From contig NW_019775449.1 of assembly GCF_001039355.2 (NCBI RefSeq), positions 1-64,000 of the forward strand: a DNA stretch of 64,000 nt. The letters are read 5' to 3'. The translations under genes and the position numbers were made by a program. This DNA comes from Lingula anatina (Eukaryota > Brachiopoda > Lingulata > Lingulida > Lingulidae). Position 1 is the first letter of the stretch; each line of letters starts with the position of its first letter. A model generated the notes under the pieces. It was given only the letters and a program-made list of their open reading frames with translations. It was not told where the DNA came from and did not search any database. Positions 33,491 through 47,100 of the stretch are shown here, in pieces.

Positions 33491-35129
33491 TTAAGGAATT
33501 GGAAAATGGTTGTGGGTTATTAAAGCTGTACTTCTGTTAACTGCCAATTGTAAATGCAAATTAAATATGTTCAACATGTCCCGAATAGTTAATAGTAACC
33601 TTGCATTATCGATTGCCAAAAAAGTATCATAAAGTGCAGGAATTTCAAAGAGGCTTGAAAGGATCCGTGAACGAGTTGTTTCTACCAAAGGTGATCCCTC
33701 GACACCCTTCTTTTTCTTAATATCAAAACTCACTAAATTGCCTTTACTACAAGTATTTCTGAGTGTAATTGATAAAAAAATACCAAGAGATGGCCTGCTT
33801 TCATATGGGTGCAGTAAAACATCATTATCATTAGCTTAAATATAAAGGGTGATTTCCGCGTAGGTAGCACTTCACGTAACGTGCCTTACATGAAAATGAT
33901 GTCATCACCAACGGTGCCAACATGTGCGTAATGCTATGAAAATTACGTTGGGTTTGAAAATTGTTCAATTTATTTTTTGTTTTAGAGGCTTCGTGCAAGA
34001 TAGATTAAAAATGTAATTTGGCCTTGACGCAGGGTTCAGTGTTACAGCTATGCCATATGAGAGCGCATCCAAACACAATCCCTTCTCGGGTATTGCAGTA
34101 TGAGCAAAAAAAAAGTAAACAATTATTTTGATTTATACATTTTGAATATTCCTAGCAAAACATTCCGTACTAATGTTTTGTTTTCAAATAAAGAGTGTGT
34201 GTGCTTTTTAAAGGAGAAAATTAAAACAAATGCCTATAAATTACTTTTTTTCATTCAGTTAAACTATTTGACATCTTTAAAGCCAAATTTATTGCTTTGA
34301 ATATGAGTGTTGAGAAGCCCTAGGTGGGAGATGTTTGTGTACAATGACCAATGACTTTTTCATGCTAAATTGACAAAAACTGTTTTAGATTTGTTTTAAA
34401 ACGAAATTTTGAAATATACAGAATCTGGGGCGTCTTATTACAAAGTACTGATGGCGGCTCCACTGTACACCCTGCGAACGTTCATCATCACCATGTCGGC
34501 TAATATTGAAATCGGTACAGGTACAATGGTTATGGAGGACTTTCCATGAATGCGAAGCTTGGGATTATCTACTAGTAGAGGTATATAGAAACAGTTTAAA
34601 GGATTATACGTATTGGTTTATTTTCGTTTCTTAATATTGTTGCTCTCCTTTTATTTGAAATAATGTACTCACTGAAGAGGGCTGTACATAGAATGTAAAC
34701 TTATTTCAATACTATTTTTAATTCGCTTTAAATATATACTGTAAAATAATATTTAGATATAACTCCCTAAAAAATGAAAGATTGAATATTTCTTTCTGGT
34801 GGTAATACATAACTATATTACTGATATAAGTTATTTATGAATGAAACAAAACTTAAATACGTCATAAATTAATTTATCAATGTACCATTGTGAAATGTAC
34901 CATTGTACTATTGTGAAATTTAATCAGAATTTAGCTCAATCTAATATAGAGTGTAATCAAGATGTTTTAATACTGTTGCTGTCTGTTTCTCGAAGATATT
35001 ACACGTTAAGGTCTTAAGGTAAAGGACACCTGCGGTTTTAAACCGAGGTCAAAGGTGACTCCATGTCAGTCGTGTTCTTGTTGGACAGTTGAAAGACTTC
35101 TGACAGCTTGTCTTTGGCGGTCCACTGGG
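33490..35129. repeat. Downstream flank of aquaporin B: displaced copy of the duplicated intergenic unit
   Basis: From about 33490 the sequence is close to 57680-58560, which lies upstream of gene C, including TGCAAATTAAATATGTTCAACATGTCCCGA and GGGTTCAGTGTTACAGCTAT stretches. It continues into the downstream-type block near 34590-34740 and then the 3' end of gene B. No coding exon was recognised. Confidence 0.6.
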
Positions 35130-38100
35130 TCACATTGAAGTTAACTGTTCTTCTCCATTCTCGTCAATTGCTGTTGTTGGATTCTGTATTTGCATCAATC
35201 ATTTTTTTCAGATAATTCTAATATTACTATTAAAATATGTTACCTTCCTAAGTTCTTATACAATTATATACTGTAGTATTGAGTATTTACTGCATTACAT
35301 GATTCAAGACTGAAATTTCCATTTTTCTGGAAAAGAGGTATCTATAATAATGAAAGCAACGATGAATTATTTTAATGATACTGACCGTGAGGACAATGCT
35401 TAACGATGATATTTGGCTATGCAAAGTCTTGCACTTGCTGCACGCTGAAACAAAAAATAACAAAGTTTAAAAGTTTTTATTGCCTACCAAATGTACCATC
35501 TAGATCGTTTTTTAGTACATCCTAACCAAAACTCACGCAAGACGAACAGGATGATATCAGTCGAGATATCTTTATATGTTAAAAAGACGTGCAGGTACCT
35601 ATCTCTACATTGAAGGTGGACTTCGAGGAGATTACTGAGTCTTCAAAAATTACACAAATAACAAATACTTACCATGTTGACTGATAAACTCGTCTGCAAC
35701 CCAGTTTCCGTGATGATGTTCTTTATTTGATCCCACATCTTCTCCTAAAACCCCATTGTCTTTTCTCTCTATTGGCGTTCCTCCCTGTCTGACTATATAG
35801 TGGTAAATAAACGTGGCTAAACATGCGCCAGTAATAGGGCCGACCCAGTACAGCTGTGGAGAAAATAAGTCAGAAAAGCGTGTCAATTACTGTATATTCT
35901 TGTCATGATTCGACTTAATTCATGTTTATTTGGTTAATTTGTATGTGACGGAGTCTCTTTTTAATCTTAGCATACACAAATAATAACCACCAAGAATAGC
36001 TCTGGAATTGTCTATTTTCTTTTTATTCTATTTGTTTATTTATTTGTTATTTAATATTATTGTTAATTTGTATTATACGTAGCATACTCACCCAACTATG
36101 TTCCCACTTGCCAGCTATGAAGGAACGCCCAAATGATATACATGGGTTCAACATCGTACCAGATAAATCTCCCTAAAATATGAAAGGTAATCATTCTTGA
36201 CATTAATAATTGATTTCTGAATATGAAAGAGGAGAATTTACCCGGAATGAACTGTATTATCATTATTATTTAAGACGTAATCAACTATGTATCCGAATAC
36301 AAAGGGCTTTAATCTATTGTGATGAACAAACACATGACTGTCAAAAATACACCCAACTGCATCTTCTAATCAAAATCAGTTTTGTTAATTACAGCTCCTC
36401 ATATATAACAGCTTTTCAATACAAAATATTCTTCCAGACTGCCAAACCCTCCATCCGTTTGACAATTACATAAACATTCAGAAAGGTTCATTCAATACAT
36501 CAAGGTAACATAAGAACATAAGAACATACTGAACATGTCCATCCCATATACATTTTGACGTGACAGTACCACGATAGTCAAGGTTGTTCATTAAGGGGAC
36601 ACTGAAACTAAGAGACCATTCCCACAGATATTTAGATCGGTCTATCCCCCTGGGAGTCTCACGAGATTGCTGTCAGCTTAACCGGCTTAAATGTCTGTCC
36701 CGCCTATTACTAGCTGTGAGTGGTAATTAACTTTTGTGCGCGCTCGGCTCCCGGAAGCTGACAGCAATTTAGCGTGAACCCCCAGGGAGTTAGGTCGATC
36801 CAGCTGGATCGTTCTAAATCTGACAGTTTTCGTAGATCGATCCAACTCCGCAGGAACTCTTGCTGTATGCAATCAGATTAAGAGATAAACATACCTCCTC
36901 CTTGCGTTGAGTAGAATACAGTAAAACTGATAATTATACGAGTTCTTTAAAAAAAACAAAAAAGGGGGAGGCATGTTAATCTGTTATTCAAATTGCATTC
37001 AGCGCTAGTCCCCACGAAGTTGGGTCGATCTACGTAGACTGACAGTTTCATTGGGAATGAGCCCTAGACTGATCAACTTACCCCGGTAACGATGGCTATT
37101 GTCACCGACAGTCCGATGGGCAGTCCCCAGGATGGGTCATATGGGTGATAGTGGGTATCAATAGACCCCAGAGCAATGAAAACCACGAAAAATGTGTTAA
37201 ACACTTCAATTCCAAAAGCTTGTGCCAGAGTCACTTCATGGTGATGCTGTACGTAGCCGCTGATCTGACGACCGGGTGGAACAAACCTGTATGAAAGAAG
37301 AAATTAAAGGAAAGAATGAAATCTTGCTGCATTGCGTCACCGTCCTTGCGCGAGTGATCTTGTCTTCACTCACACATAATAGTTAAATGTAAAATCCCTT
37401 TGCCATTTAATACTTGATCATGCCGAGGAAAGCAAACATTTCAGCATTCATCTCTGTGTATAAATGTCAGGCCTAACCAACTACCAGACTCGGCACCTAA
37501 GGATCCTGAATTAACCGGTATATCGGACCACACTACCCGTTTTCAAGGTGTGTGTCAGATCGCATTTCGGAGTATCAGCCAGAACACCGACAGGATAAGC
37601 CCTGGCATGCTCGGCTGTCACCTTGATTGGATAGTAAACGATTGTCGTAAAATCGCTATATGATTTTAAAACCGGGTGCATAAATTTGAAAGCCACCTAG
37701 ATGCACCTTAGACTGCCACATTAATCTAATACAATGCAAAAAAAGCCCTATCAAAAGTGGTTAAAACATTCAAACCGAATGTCGTAAAGTCCCCATATAT
37801 CCCCATAGAGACAATAAAATGGAGTACTCTAAAGTAAGAGTACAGTTTAAGGTTGTTCAGCCGAGCGTGGATGAGCCCGCAGTCGTGCTACAAAATTTTT
37901 TCTGGGGTATGATACTCCGAAATGCGATCTGACACACACCTTGAAAACGGGTAGCGTGGTCCGATATACCGGTTAATTCAGGATCCTTAGGTGCCGAGTC
38001 TGGTAGTTGGGTAGGCCTGAATGTCTCTAAAATAGGGGAAATTACTGGAAACAACTACTTAAGACACTGTTAGTTAAATTTTTTTAAATTGCGTTTACTC

Positions 38101-41100
38101 TACTGTGAAATTTTCATTGACGCTTCCCTTACGCTTCAGGCAACCATGCTCCCAAAACTGCTCCGGTACACTGGGCAACGACATATATCAGCGCTACAAA
38201 TTAAAAAGGCACTTACACTGGGTTTCATTTCTAAATAGCAAGATACAGATACCAATTTGCAATATAACGATTTTAAAATTACGATGGATAGTTTACTTTT
38301 TTCTCCAAACAAAACATTATCAGAAGTACCAACTGTGAATAAAGGAATTTAGGCATCTTTTGTCGTGAAAATAAACTGATGATCAATAAATACAATGTAA
38401 ATAGAAAAAACGAGGATGGTTCCTTGAATTTGTGACACAATGTTAACCGGTGTTAATGGCCCAGTAGTTTAGGATAGCGGCAGGTGCTTTTGTCATGTTA
38501 CCTTTCAGAGGCGTGAACTGCTTAGAAATGAGGAGTGCCAGACTCACTGCAGGGTTGATGTGCGCCCCGCTGACGTGACCAATAGCAGCATCAATACAGT
38601 ACAAGCAGAAGCCTGGAAAAGCAATTCCTATAATATGCCATGTTTTAAGGAACTAAGGTTGAACATTTGATGCTTTGAATTCCAGCTCTGCTCTGCATCT
38701 GTCAGATATGTTGCTCACAATTTTATTATACTTGCTGACTTAAACGATCATTGGAACAATAACCCTTTAAACATTTTCAGAACAAGAATTTTTAGGTGTG
38801 ACATGTTTATAAGAAACTAAAGCTGAACATATGAAGCTTTGAATTTCAATTTACACTGCTCTGCCTCTGTCCGGCATGTGGCAGATACATGTAGCATAGT
38901 TGTACACAATTTTATTTAACTTGCTGGCTTAAACATTCAGTTACACTTTTAACCTTTTTTAAAACAAGAATTCATTGGCCGTAGCTCACATAATTGTCAT
39001 TTAATTAAAAGATGTAAACAATCTAAAGCAGCTTATATGAATATTTTTAATAATGATTTTATTCAATAGGACAATTTTGCTTGGCAAATGCACGTTTTCA
39101 TGAACTGCGTCAACCAAATCCGGCATAGTGTAGGCAATAACAGATGTGGCTGCAGCTGGGATTTTAAAACGTGTAACGTGCACCATTTGATAGTTTTACC
39201 AAATTATAAGTTACAATAATAAGTTCTTCCAACCACAGCTAAATATGGTGGCCCCTATTGGATATTTAGACTTTTCGAGTTTTTGACTTTTCGAGTGTTC
39301 GAGCTTTTGACTTTTCGAGTTTTCGACTTTTTTACCAGTCATATGGCAACTGGGAAGATATTGCAACAAATGAAACAAAGCTAATTATAACAAGGCAGCA
39401 AAGCTGTCAAATGTACAGACAAAAACCAGAAAATAAAAACGCAGGAAATAGGATACTGTCAATTCTGATGCACTAATGTATTATGCTTACTGTAACTGCA
39501 TAGCCAACATCAAATTCCAATTCTGCATCACATTGGATTAGGATGAAAGTAAAATGTGTAACAAGCATTAGACTGAGTTCCCATACCCAGATCAATCTAA
39601 CAGGATCAATCCAACTCCAAGGGGTTTCTCACTAAATTAGGCATGACAGACAGCTAAGCCACTTACATTGATTGCAATTTAGCGAGAATTCCCTTGGAGA
39701 TAGATCAATCCACAGATAGCCTGATAGGGTCTGGAAATAGTCCCTAAGGTTTCAGGCTGATAAGAGTTAAACTTTGGAAATGCCAGAATGAGATAAAGTG
39801 AAAATTTCACAAAACAAAAAAAAAATTGCTTTAACTTAATAAATATATATATATATATATATATATATTTGGGCTGTATGTCAATCCTAAGAATCATTCT
39901 TGTAACTTAACAAAATACAGAAAATGTTACAAAGTAGGAGTACAGGGCTCCTGGCAGATGGGAGTGATAAGTCACATCTTGAAAATACCAGTTTCAAAAA
40001 TTAAAGAAAAAATTACAAAAATTTTCCACTAAAGCTGCCATTCAGTCTAGCTGCATAACCATGATATGAATCATCCAACTTGAGTTTAAACAGTATAAAC
40101 AACTCACAGAAATATATTTTGTTTTACCACAAAAAGGGCAGTCATAGGTATTATTCTGATATCTGAACTTGTCATCAGACCATGTGACCTCCATAGATGG
40201 CTATACTTTGTAATAATTTCTTAAGAGATTATAACAAAAAAAAACTTTTTCGAAAAAAAAAAAGTAATTATTTGCCAAAAAGAACAGTTATTATCACTTT
40301 AACTGCAAAGTCAAGTTGCAAATATTGCACAACAGGTAGTATCAATAAAAGTGAACTGTTACATGCCCTTGGGAGTTATAAGTCCCACACTGAAAATGCC
40401 AGGATGTGAAAGATAAAAATTTCACAAAATTTACAACAGAATAACATGGTCAATAAGATTAGTTTCAGGACCATATGTGAGAGTTCAAATTCACATAATG
40501 AAAATTCCAATATGTGAAAAAAGATGACAGTGCATAAAATAATATAAGTACACAATGTTTATAAAGACATAAAAACCAACACAACTCCTAATGTGGAGAA
40601 ACAGAAAATACACAGTGCTTCTGGTGGATGGGAGTTGAAAGTGATATCTTGAAGATGCTAGTGTTTGAAAAATAATTAAAAGAAAATGTAAATTAAAACA
40701 TAACAAAAAATTCCAATAAAGCTGCTATTCAAACTTTTAATCTAGATGTGTAATTACTCACATGACTAACATTTACCTGCATAATAATCATCGATTCCTA
40801 ATTATGTGACACAGTTAAGAGAGATAAAGCCAGGGGACTGTGTTTTATGTAATCTCATTTAATGGCCACTTGAAAATTAATTAAGCAAATTACTTTATAA
40901 CCCTTAAATAACTTGAAAATTAATTAAGCAAATTACTTTATGACCCTGAATTAATATACTTCCCGCTATCCATATACATTTATTGCACCATATAGCACTC
41001 TATAAACCTGCATTGCTTCCAAAACAGAAAACAATCACACTGGTTTTCCAACACAAGCTGCACTTCAGTCTTATGAAACTTTTCAGTAAGTTTCAGTATC

Positions 41101-44100
41101 ATAAGTAACATGGTTTTCCCTTAATCGCTATTCTGGCAGCAGTGTCCAAAATAGGGTTTTCTTCAACTTTCATGCAATATAACATAATACTTAATAGCAT
41201 AATGACCATCAATTTTTTATAAAAAAAAAAAAAAAGTATCATGAATATTAAGAAAATGTGATGTGGGAAGGTCTTCAAGGCCATGGAAGTTCAGAGTCAC
41301 ACTTTCAAAATGCCAAAATGTAAACAAGAGATAACTGTACTGAAATGATTTTCTTTCCATTTTCAACACCTTTTTTAAAACAAAATAATCAATAATCAAT
41401 AATAATCAATAAAATAATCAATAAACTGTCATTTTTAAATGATCAACTAGGAAAATTGTTGACATAGGAAAAATATCAATAGAACAATTTTCAATGTCCA
41501 ATTTGCTCCATTTGCAGATTCTGAACATAGTGAATGATTGAATCTGACAAACTGCAATGATGAGTTCCTTTCCATTTATGATACTTTATTACACAATGTA
41601 CCATAACAGGTTTACCGTCATTTTTATATAATCAACTAACAATATTGTTAAGAAGCAGAAAATGTCAAAACAACACTTTTACAAATCTAATTAGTTCCAT
41701 AATGAGACTGTTAACATGCCTAAGAATTTAATCTGAAGAAATAACACTTATATACAAAAAGGCTAATAACTTCATCAAAACTTAATTGATCAAGCTTATT
41801 TTCAAATTGGGTCTGTAAACTAGTCAGACTAATCACTCCTGTGAGTTGCAAGACAAAAGGCTGATTGGTTTTCCTTAAAATGTGTTATCAGTGTTGCATA
41901 TATGCTGAATAAGGGAAAAAACAGCATAACTTTTGTAAAAATAGTCCAATCAAGCCAATTTTAAAACTTGACCTGCGTATTATGAATATTCATCAGTTCT
42001 GTAAGTTTCAGTCCAAAAGGAAAAACATTTTTACACTTATCTTGTTATTCGTGTTATAAAAATGCTGAAAATTTTGGAAAAAAAATGAATTATTTCCATA
42101 AAAATTGCCCAATCATGCTGATTTTCAAACTTGACCTGCGTATTATGAATATTCATCAGTTTTGTAAGTTTCAATCCAAAAGGTAAAATGGTTTTCCACC
42201 TATTGTGTTATCAGTGCTGCATATATGCTGAAAAAAGTGAAAAAACATCATAACTTCCCTAAAAATGGCCCGATCATGTTGATTTTCGAACTTGACCTGC
42301 GTATTATGAATATTAATCACTTCTGTAAGTTTCAAGCCAAAAGGTAAAACGATATTTCACTTCTTGTGTTATCAGTGTTGCATATATGCTGAAAAAAGTG
42401 AAAAAACAGCATAACTTCCCTAAAAATGACCTGATCATTCTGATTTTCGAACTTGACCTGCGGATTATGAATATTAATCAGTTCTGTAAGTTTCAAGCCA
42501 AATAGTAAAATGGTTTTCCACTTATCGTGTTATCGGTGCTGCATATATGCTGAAAAAGTAAAAAAAAACAGCATAACTTCCCTACAAATGACCCGATCAT
42601 GCTGATTTTCGAACTTGACCTGCGTATTATGAATATTCATCAATTCTGTTATTTTCAAGCTGAAAGAAAAAGCGGTTTTCCACTTATCATGTTATCGGTA
42701 AAAGTGCACGGTGACGGCGACGACAGACGCAGGTGATGGCTATATGTACAGACACATCTGTGTCTGTACATAAAAATTATTACACACAAAGTCATATTTG
42801 AATGTTTCAAAGGTTTTATATTCCAAAGCAACTTTCCTCATTAAAATTACTTTCTTAATCATCCACCTTTACATATATATGCAATTTCTGTACTACTGTA
42901 TTTCATACCTTGGCTGTCAGACCATAGCAGAATCCATAGTTTATACAAGGTATGTGGGCAGTCAGCTGTTAAGGTGTTGTTATGGTTAAGACTTAATTAA
43001 GAGTTTTATAAAAGTTATTGAAGACCTCTCACTTCCTGTCTCTTTTCATTTACTGAAAAATATAAATAGCACATTAGTAATCTGTCTTATCTAAATAAAA
43101 TACAACCGATTAAACACCTGAAATAATAAAATCTTCATTTTACTCCAACAATTAAGAAGGTTCTATAGATAGTGTGTAACTCTACCCTTGACAAATCATA
43201 GCATTCGTTGAAAAATTGAGAAGTTCAGATCATGATGAAAAGCAGGTCAAAGGTCAACTTCAAGGTCTCAGTGAGATTGCCAGAATATGACCCCCTATAC
43301 AAGTTCAAAGGTAACTATGGGCGTATCTCTGCCAGTTTTCGAGATATAAGGGATAGAAAATTTGCAAAGTTCAGTTCAAAAATATATTTTCATGTAGGAT
43401 TTGTGTCTTTATTATAAAGAATAAAACTGTAAGGCACTCTTAGTTTTGCTGTACCACTCATTGAGAAAATTACATTTAAAAAAATATGAATTAAAAATAC
43501 AGTATGTGTAAAATTCACAATTGTCTGTGATTTTTCATTGAAAAGTCCATTTGATTTTTATAAAATGTCGTTCATTTTTTAAAGAAATTTCTACTTGCCC
43601 CATTAAGAACATACAATTTTGTTGTTGAAGACATATCTTTGTAAAAGTGTGCAACCCAAAGCAACAAATTTTCAAACCCAAAATAATTCTGTAGAAACAC
43701 CTAATGAAATACGAATATAATAAAATCAAATCAAAGCCTATGCTCAAAGATTGTCATCTAGATTGAATCATCTATTATTGATATTTTAATCTAAAAGTGT
43801 GCAACCCAAAGCATTCATATTGTCTAACCCAAAATAATTATGTGGACACATCCACTGAAATTTTAAGGAAATCAGCTTTGACATCAAGATTGGGTCATTT
43901 ATTATTGACATATCAATCTAAAAGTGTGCAACCCAAAGCATTCAAATTTTGTAGCCTGAAAAAAGTCTGTGGTAGCACCATCTGATTGTTTCATTTATTA
44001 TTACCGTTTAGTTAATTAAATTTTGAAATGAAAATCCAAATATAGCAGTTATGTAAAAAGTCTGTGGTAGCACCATCTGATTGTATCATTTATTATTAAC

Positions 44101-47100
44101 ATTCAGTTAATTAAATTTTGTAATGGAAATCCAAAAATAGCAGCTATGTAAAAAGTCTGTGGTAGCACCATCTGATTGTATCATTTATTATTAATGTTCA
44201 GTTAATTAAAATTTGTAATGAAAATCCAAATATAGCAGTTATGTAAACAGTTTCATTATTATTGTTCCTCGTGATTTCTTAGAAATAAAGCCTGTTCAGC
44301 AGATTTCTCAAACTACAGTGTATGCCAACCTAAAAATGGGCAACAAAGAAAAAAATGAGCTTGGTATAATTGTAGCTTTTCTACCATGTAGTATGGAGAT
44401 CACGTTACCAATTCTAATGTTAAATAAAATATGACTTAAAGTTTAGTTTTACTCCAAGAATCATGAAGGCTCTATAGACAGTGGGAAATTCTACCCTTGA
44501 CAAATCACAACAATCATTCAATTTTCAAGAGGAAGAAGTCGGTCCTACTTTTTTAAAATTAAAAATGAAGGGCATATTTAGTTTTTTGTCGACAATAAAG
44601 CATGCCTAGCTATTTATATTTGCGTGTTCGAATTGCTTTTTAAAGTTCTGCTTCACTGCAACTATTTTCACTATCACTGTTTTCTTTTATAATTTCTTCA
44701 CTACATAAATTATCTAAGCTATTTAAACACTCCCCTTCACATACACAACTTGGCCCACATGTTCTATTTTTCTTCCTACATCCACAACGGTTGCCACACG
44801 TGGTCTACCTTCCTACAACTACACCCTTTCATTAAGAAATTAAAATTATCCTGTGCTAATTTATCCACCTCATTTGTTGAGAATTTATATTTGAGTTTCC
44901 CTTCTTCTAACTGGTACCCCCATTCTAAGACATCTAAATACTCTATCCTATTCTGGCCTGCTTGTCCCCACATCTGTGCTATAGAACAAGTCCTCAACCA
45001 GTGTAACTCTAAGCTATCTTCTAGTGGCAATACATGCTCCAAGGATTCTACATCTAACAAAGCCGACCTTATATTACCCAACCAAATAGAAACATTTTCT
45101 GAATAACTGAGGTCCTTATTATACAAACTTCTGAAATAACTAATGCGGCTACTGTCTGGATTCACTGACAAAAAAGCATTGCAGCATTTCCTAAAATAAA
45201 GACAACCTAACAGACAGTAAAAAGCTAATAGTCCACTTCAGTAGTTCCCTGCACCTACTTCATCAAGAGTTCCTACAGCAATTTTTCCAGATATAAAGTC
45301 AGCATACCTGTAAAATACAGAGAAGATTGTTTTTTACCAAATCGCCTTAAAAACTAGAGGATCAGAGAGGTGATACCACCTCCGAATATTGTACCACCAA
45401 CTGGAGTAAGCGCATTGGAATGGACCCCCCCCAAAAAAAAAAAAAAAGAAAAGGGACACCACCACCAGTCTTGTGCTTGACAAGATCTATAAAATGCAAT
45501 CAACAAAAGTTCTCAAAATATGCAAAAAAATATAACTAAAAATGGTACAATCAAGCATATTTGTGAATTGACCTGTATTTTCCTAACATTGATCACTCTT
45601 GTGATTCTGTAGACAATAGACCTATTGGTTTTCCTTGAAATGTGTTAATTTGTCAGTGTTGCATATATGCTGACAAAAGAAAAAACCTAGTAGCAACACT
45701 GGGCACATCTCTGCTAGTTTTGAAGATATGAGAGACAAGAAAATATGCAAAGCTCAGTACATGGTGAAAAAGTAGGTCAAAGGTCAATTTCAATGTCACA
45801 GTATATGACTTCCTATTCAAGTTCAATAGTAACCATGGGCATTTCTTTGCCAATTTTGGAGATTTAAAGGCCAGAAAACATGCAAAAAGCAGTTCATCAT
45901 AAAAAGTAGGTCAAAGGTCTATTTAATGGTCACACTTAGATTGCCAGTATATAACTTACTAAACAAGTTTAATAGTAACTATGGGTGTATCTCTGCCAGT
46001 TTTGAAGATTCAAGGGACATAAAAGTTGCAGAGCTAAGTTCATGGTGAAAAGTAGGTCAAAGGTCAATTTTAAGGTCACAGTTAGATTGCCAGTATATGA
46101 CTTCCTATTCAACTTCAATAGTAACTATGGACCTATCTCTGCCAGTTTTGGAGATATAAGGGACTAAATGTTACAATTTTGGAGTTACAATAATGTGCCA
46201 TAAATTTGGTACAAAAAAAATTAATTGAAATAAAGAAAAGGTCATTTTGGTTGAAATTCTTGAAATGGGAGGTGCTCAGAATATCCAGATGTTCAAATTT
46301 CATGAAATAATGGCATTTTTGACCTGAAGTTGTCTGCCTCGCCAAGCCTTATGTTTTATTTTCCAGGGGTTCAAAATTTATTACACATTACCGTATTGCA
46401 CATTTTGCTTTCACCACTACAATGTACTTTTTGATACAGAATAACTTGTAAACCGTATTGCAATAAAAAAAACGGAGACCACTATCAGTGTTGGGCTTGA
46501 TATGCTCTACAAAATGCAAAAAAGAAAAGGTCTCTAGCATTAACGGTTTCCGAATTAGAGACAGTTTTCAGTTTCGGTATCTTATGTCCGCTTTTCCCGT
46601 GAAAATGCACTGATTGGCCCCAAACTCACGGAGCTTAAAGACCACTTAAAGGGTAGCACCTGCCAATAATATTATAGGTTAAGTCTGCGTAGTTTCTGAA
46701 TAATTTTTTTTTGTAAAAATTTCGTTTTTTTGAAAATTTTGGCCCGTTTGACCTTGAAATAAAGGTCAAAGGTCAAATCCAAGGGCATATTTGAAATCTC
46801 CACATATGACTTCCGGTCAGCCGTCTGTAGAAATTTTTCCCATAATTCCTTTGGTATGGTAGATATTTAGCACTTAATTTTGCCATTTTTGGACAAGGGT
46901 GCATTGCATTGCACCTAGACCCCAGCACCGACAAAGCCCAAATTTTACGTGGAACGAGTTGAAATTTTAGATGACCTAAATCCAAGAGATGGGTATACGC
47001 AAGCCCTTGTAGTCTAGAAGGAGAAGGGGTAACAGTAACATGGCGGCAAAAAAAAACAGGCATTCCTCAGTGAAACATGCTACTTGTATAAAGACTAAAA

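Noticed and set aside
34481-34550. Possible small conserved peptide ATG TCG GC(T)... near each intergenic unit (also about 24330 and 50758)
   Set aside because: The frame stops at different places in the copies and the match is at DNA level as part of the duplicated intergenic block, so coding is not supported.
44750-45106. Plus-strand 118-codon frame
   Set aside because: It is the shadow of the minus-strand CXC-tail pseudogene, whose sequence is recognisable.
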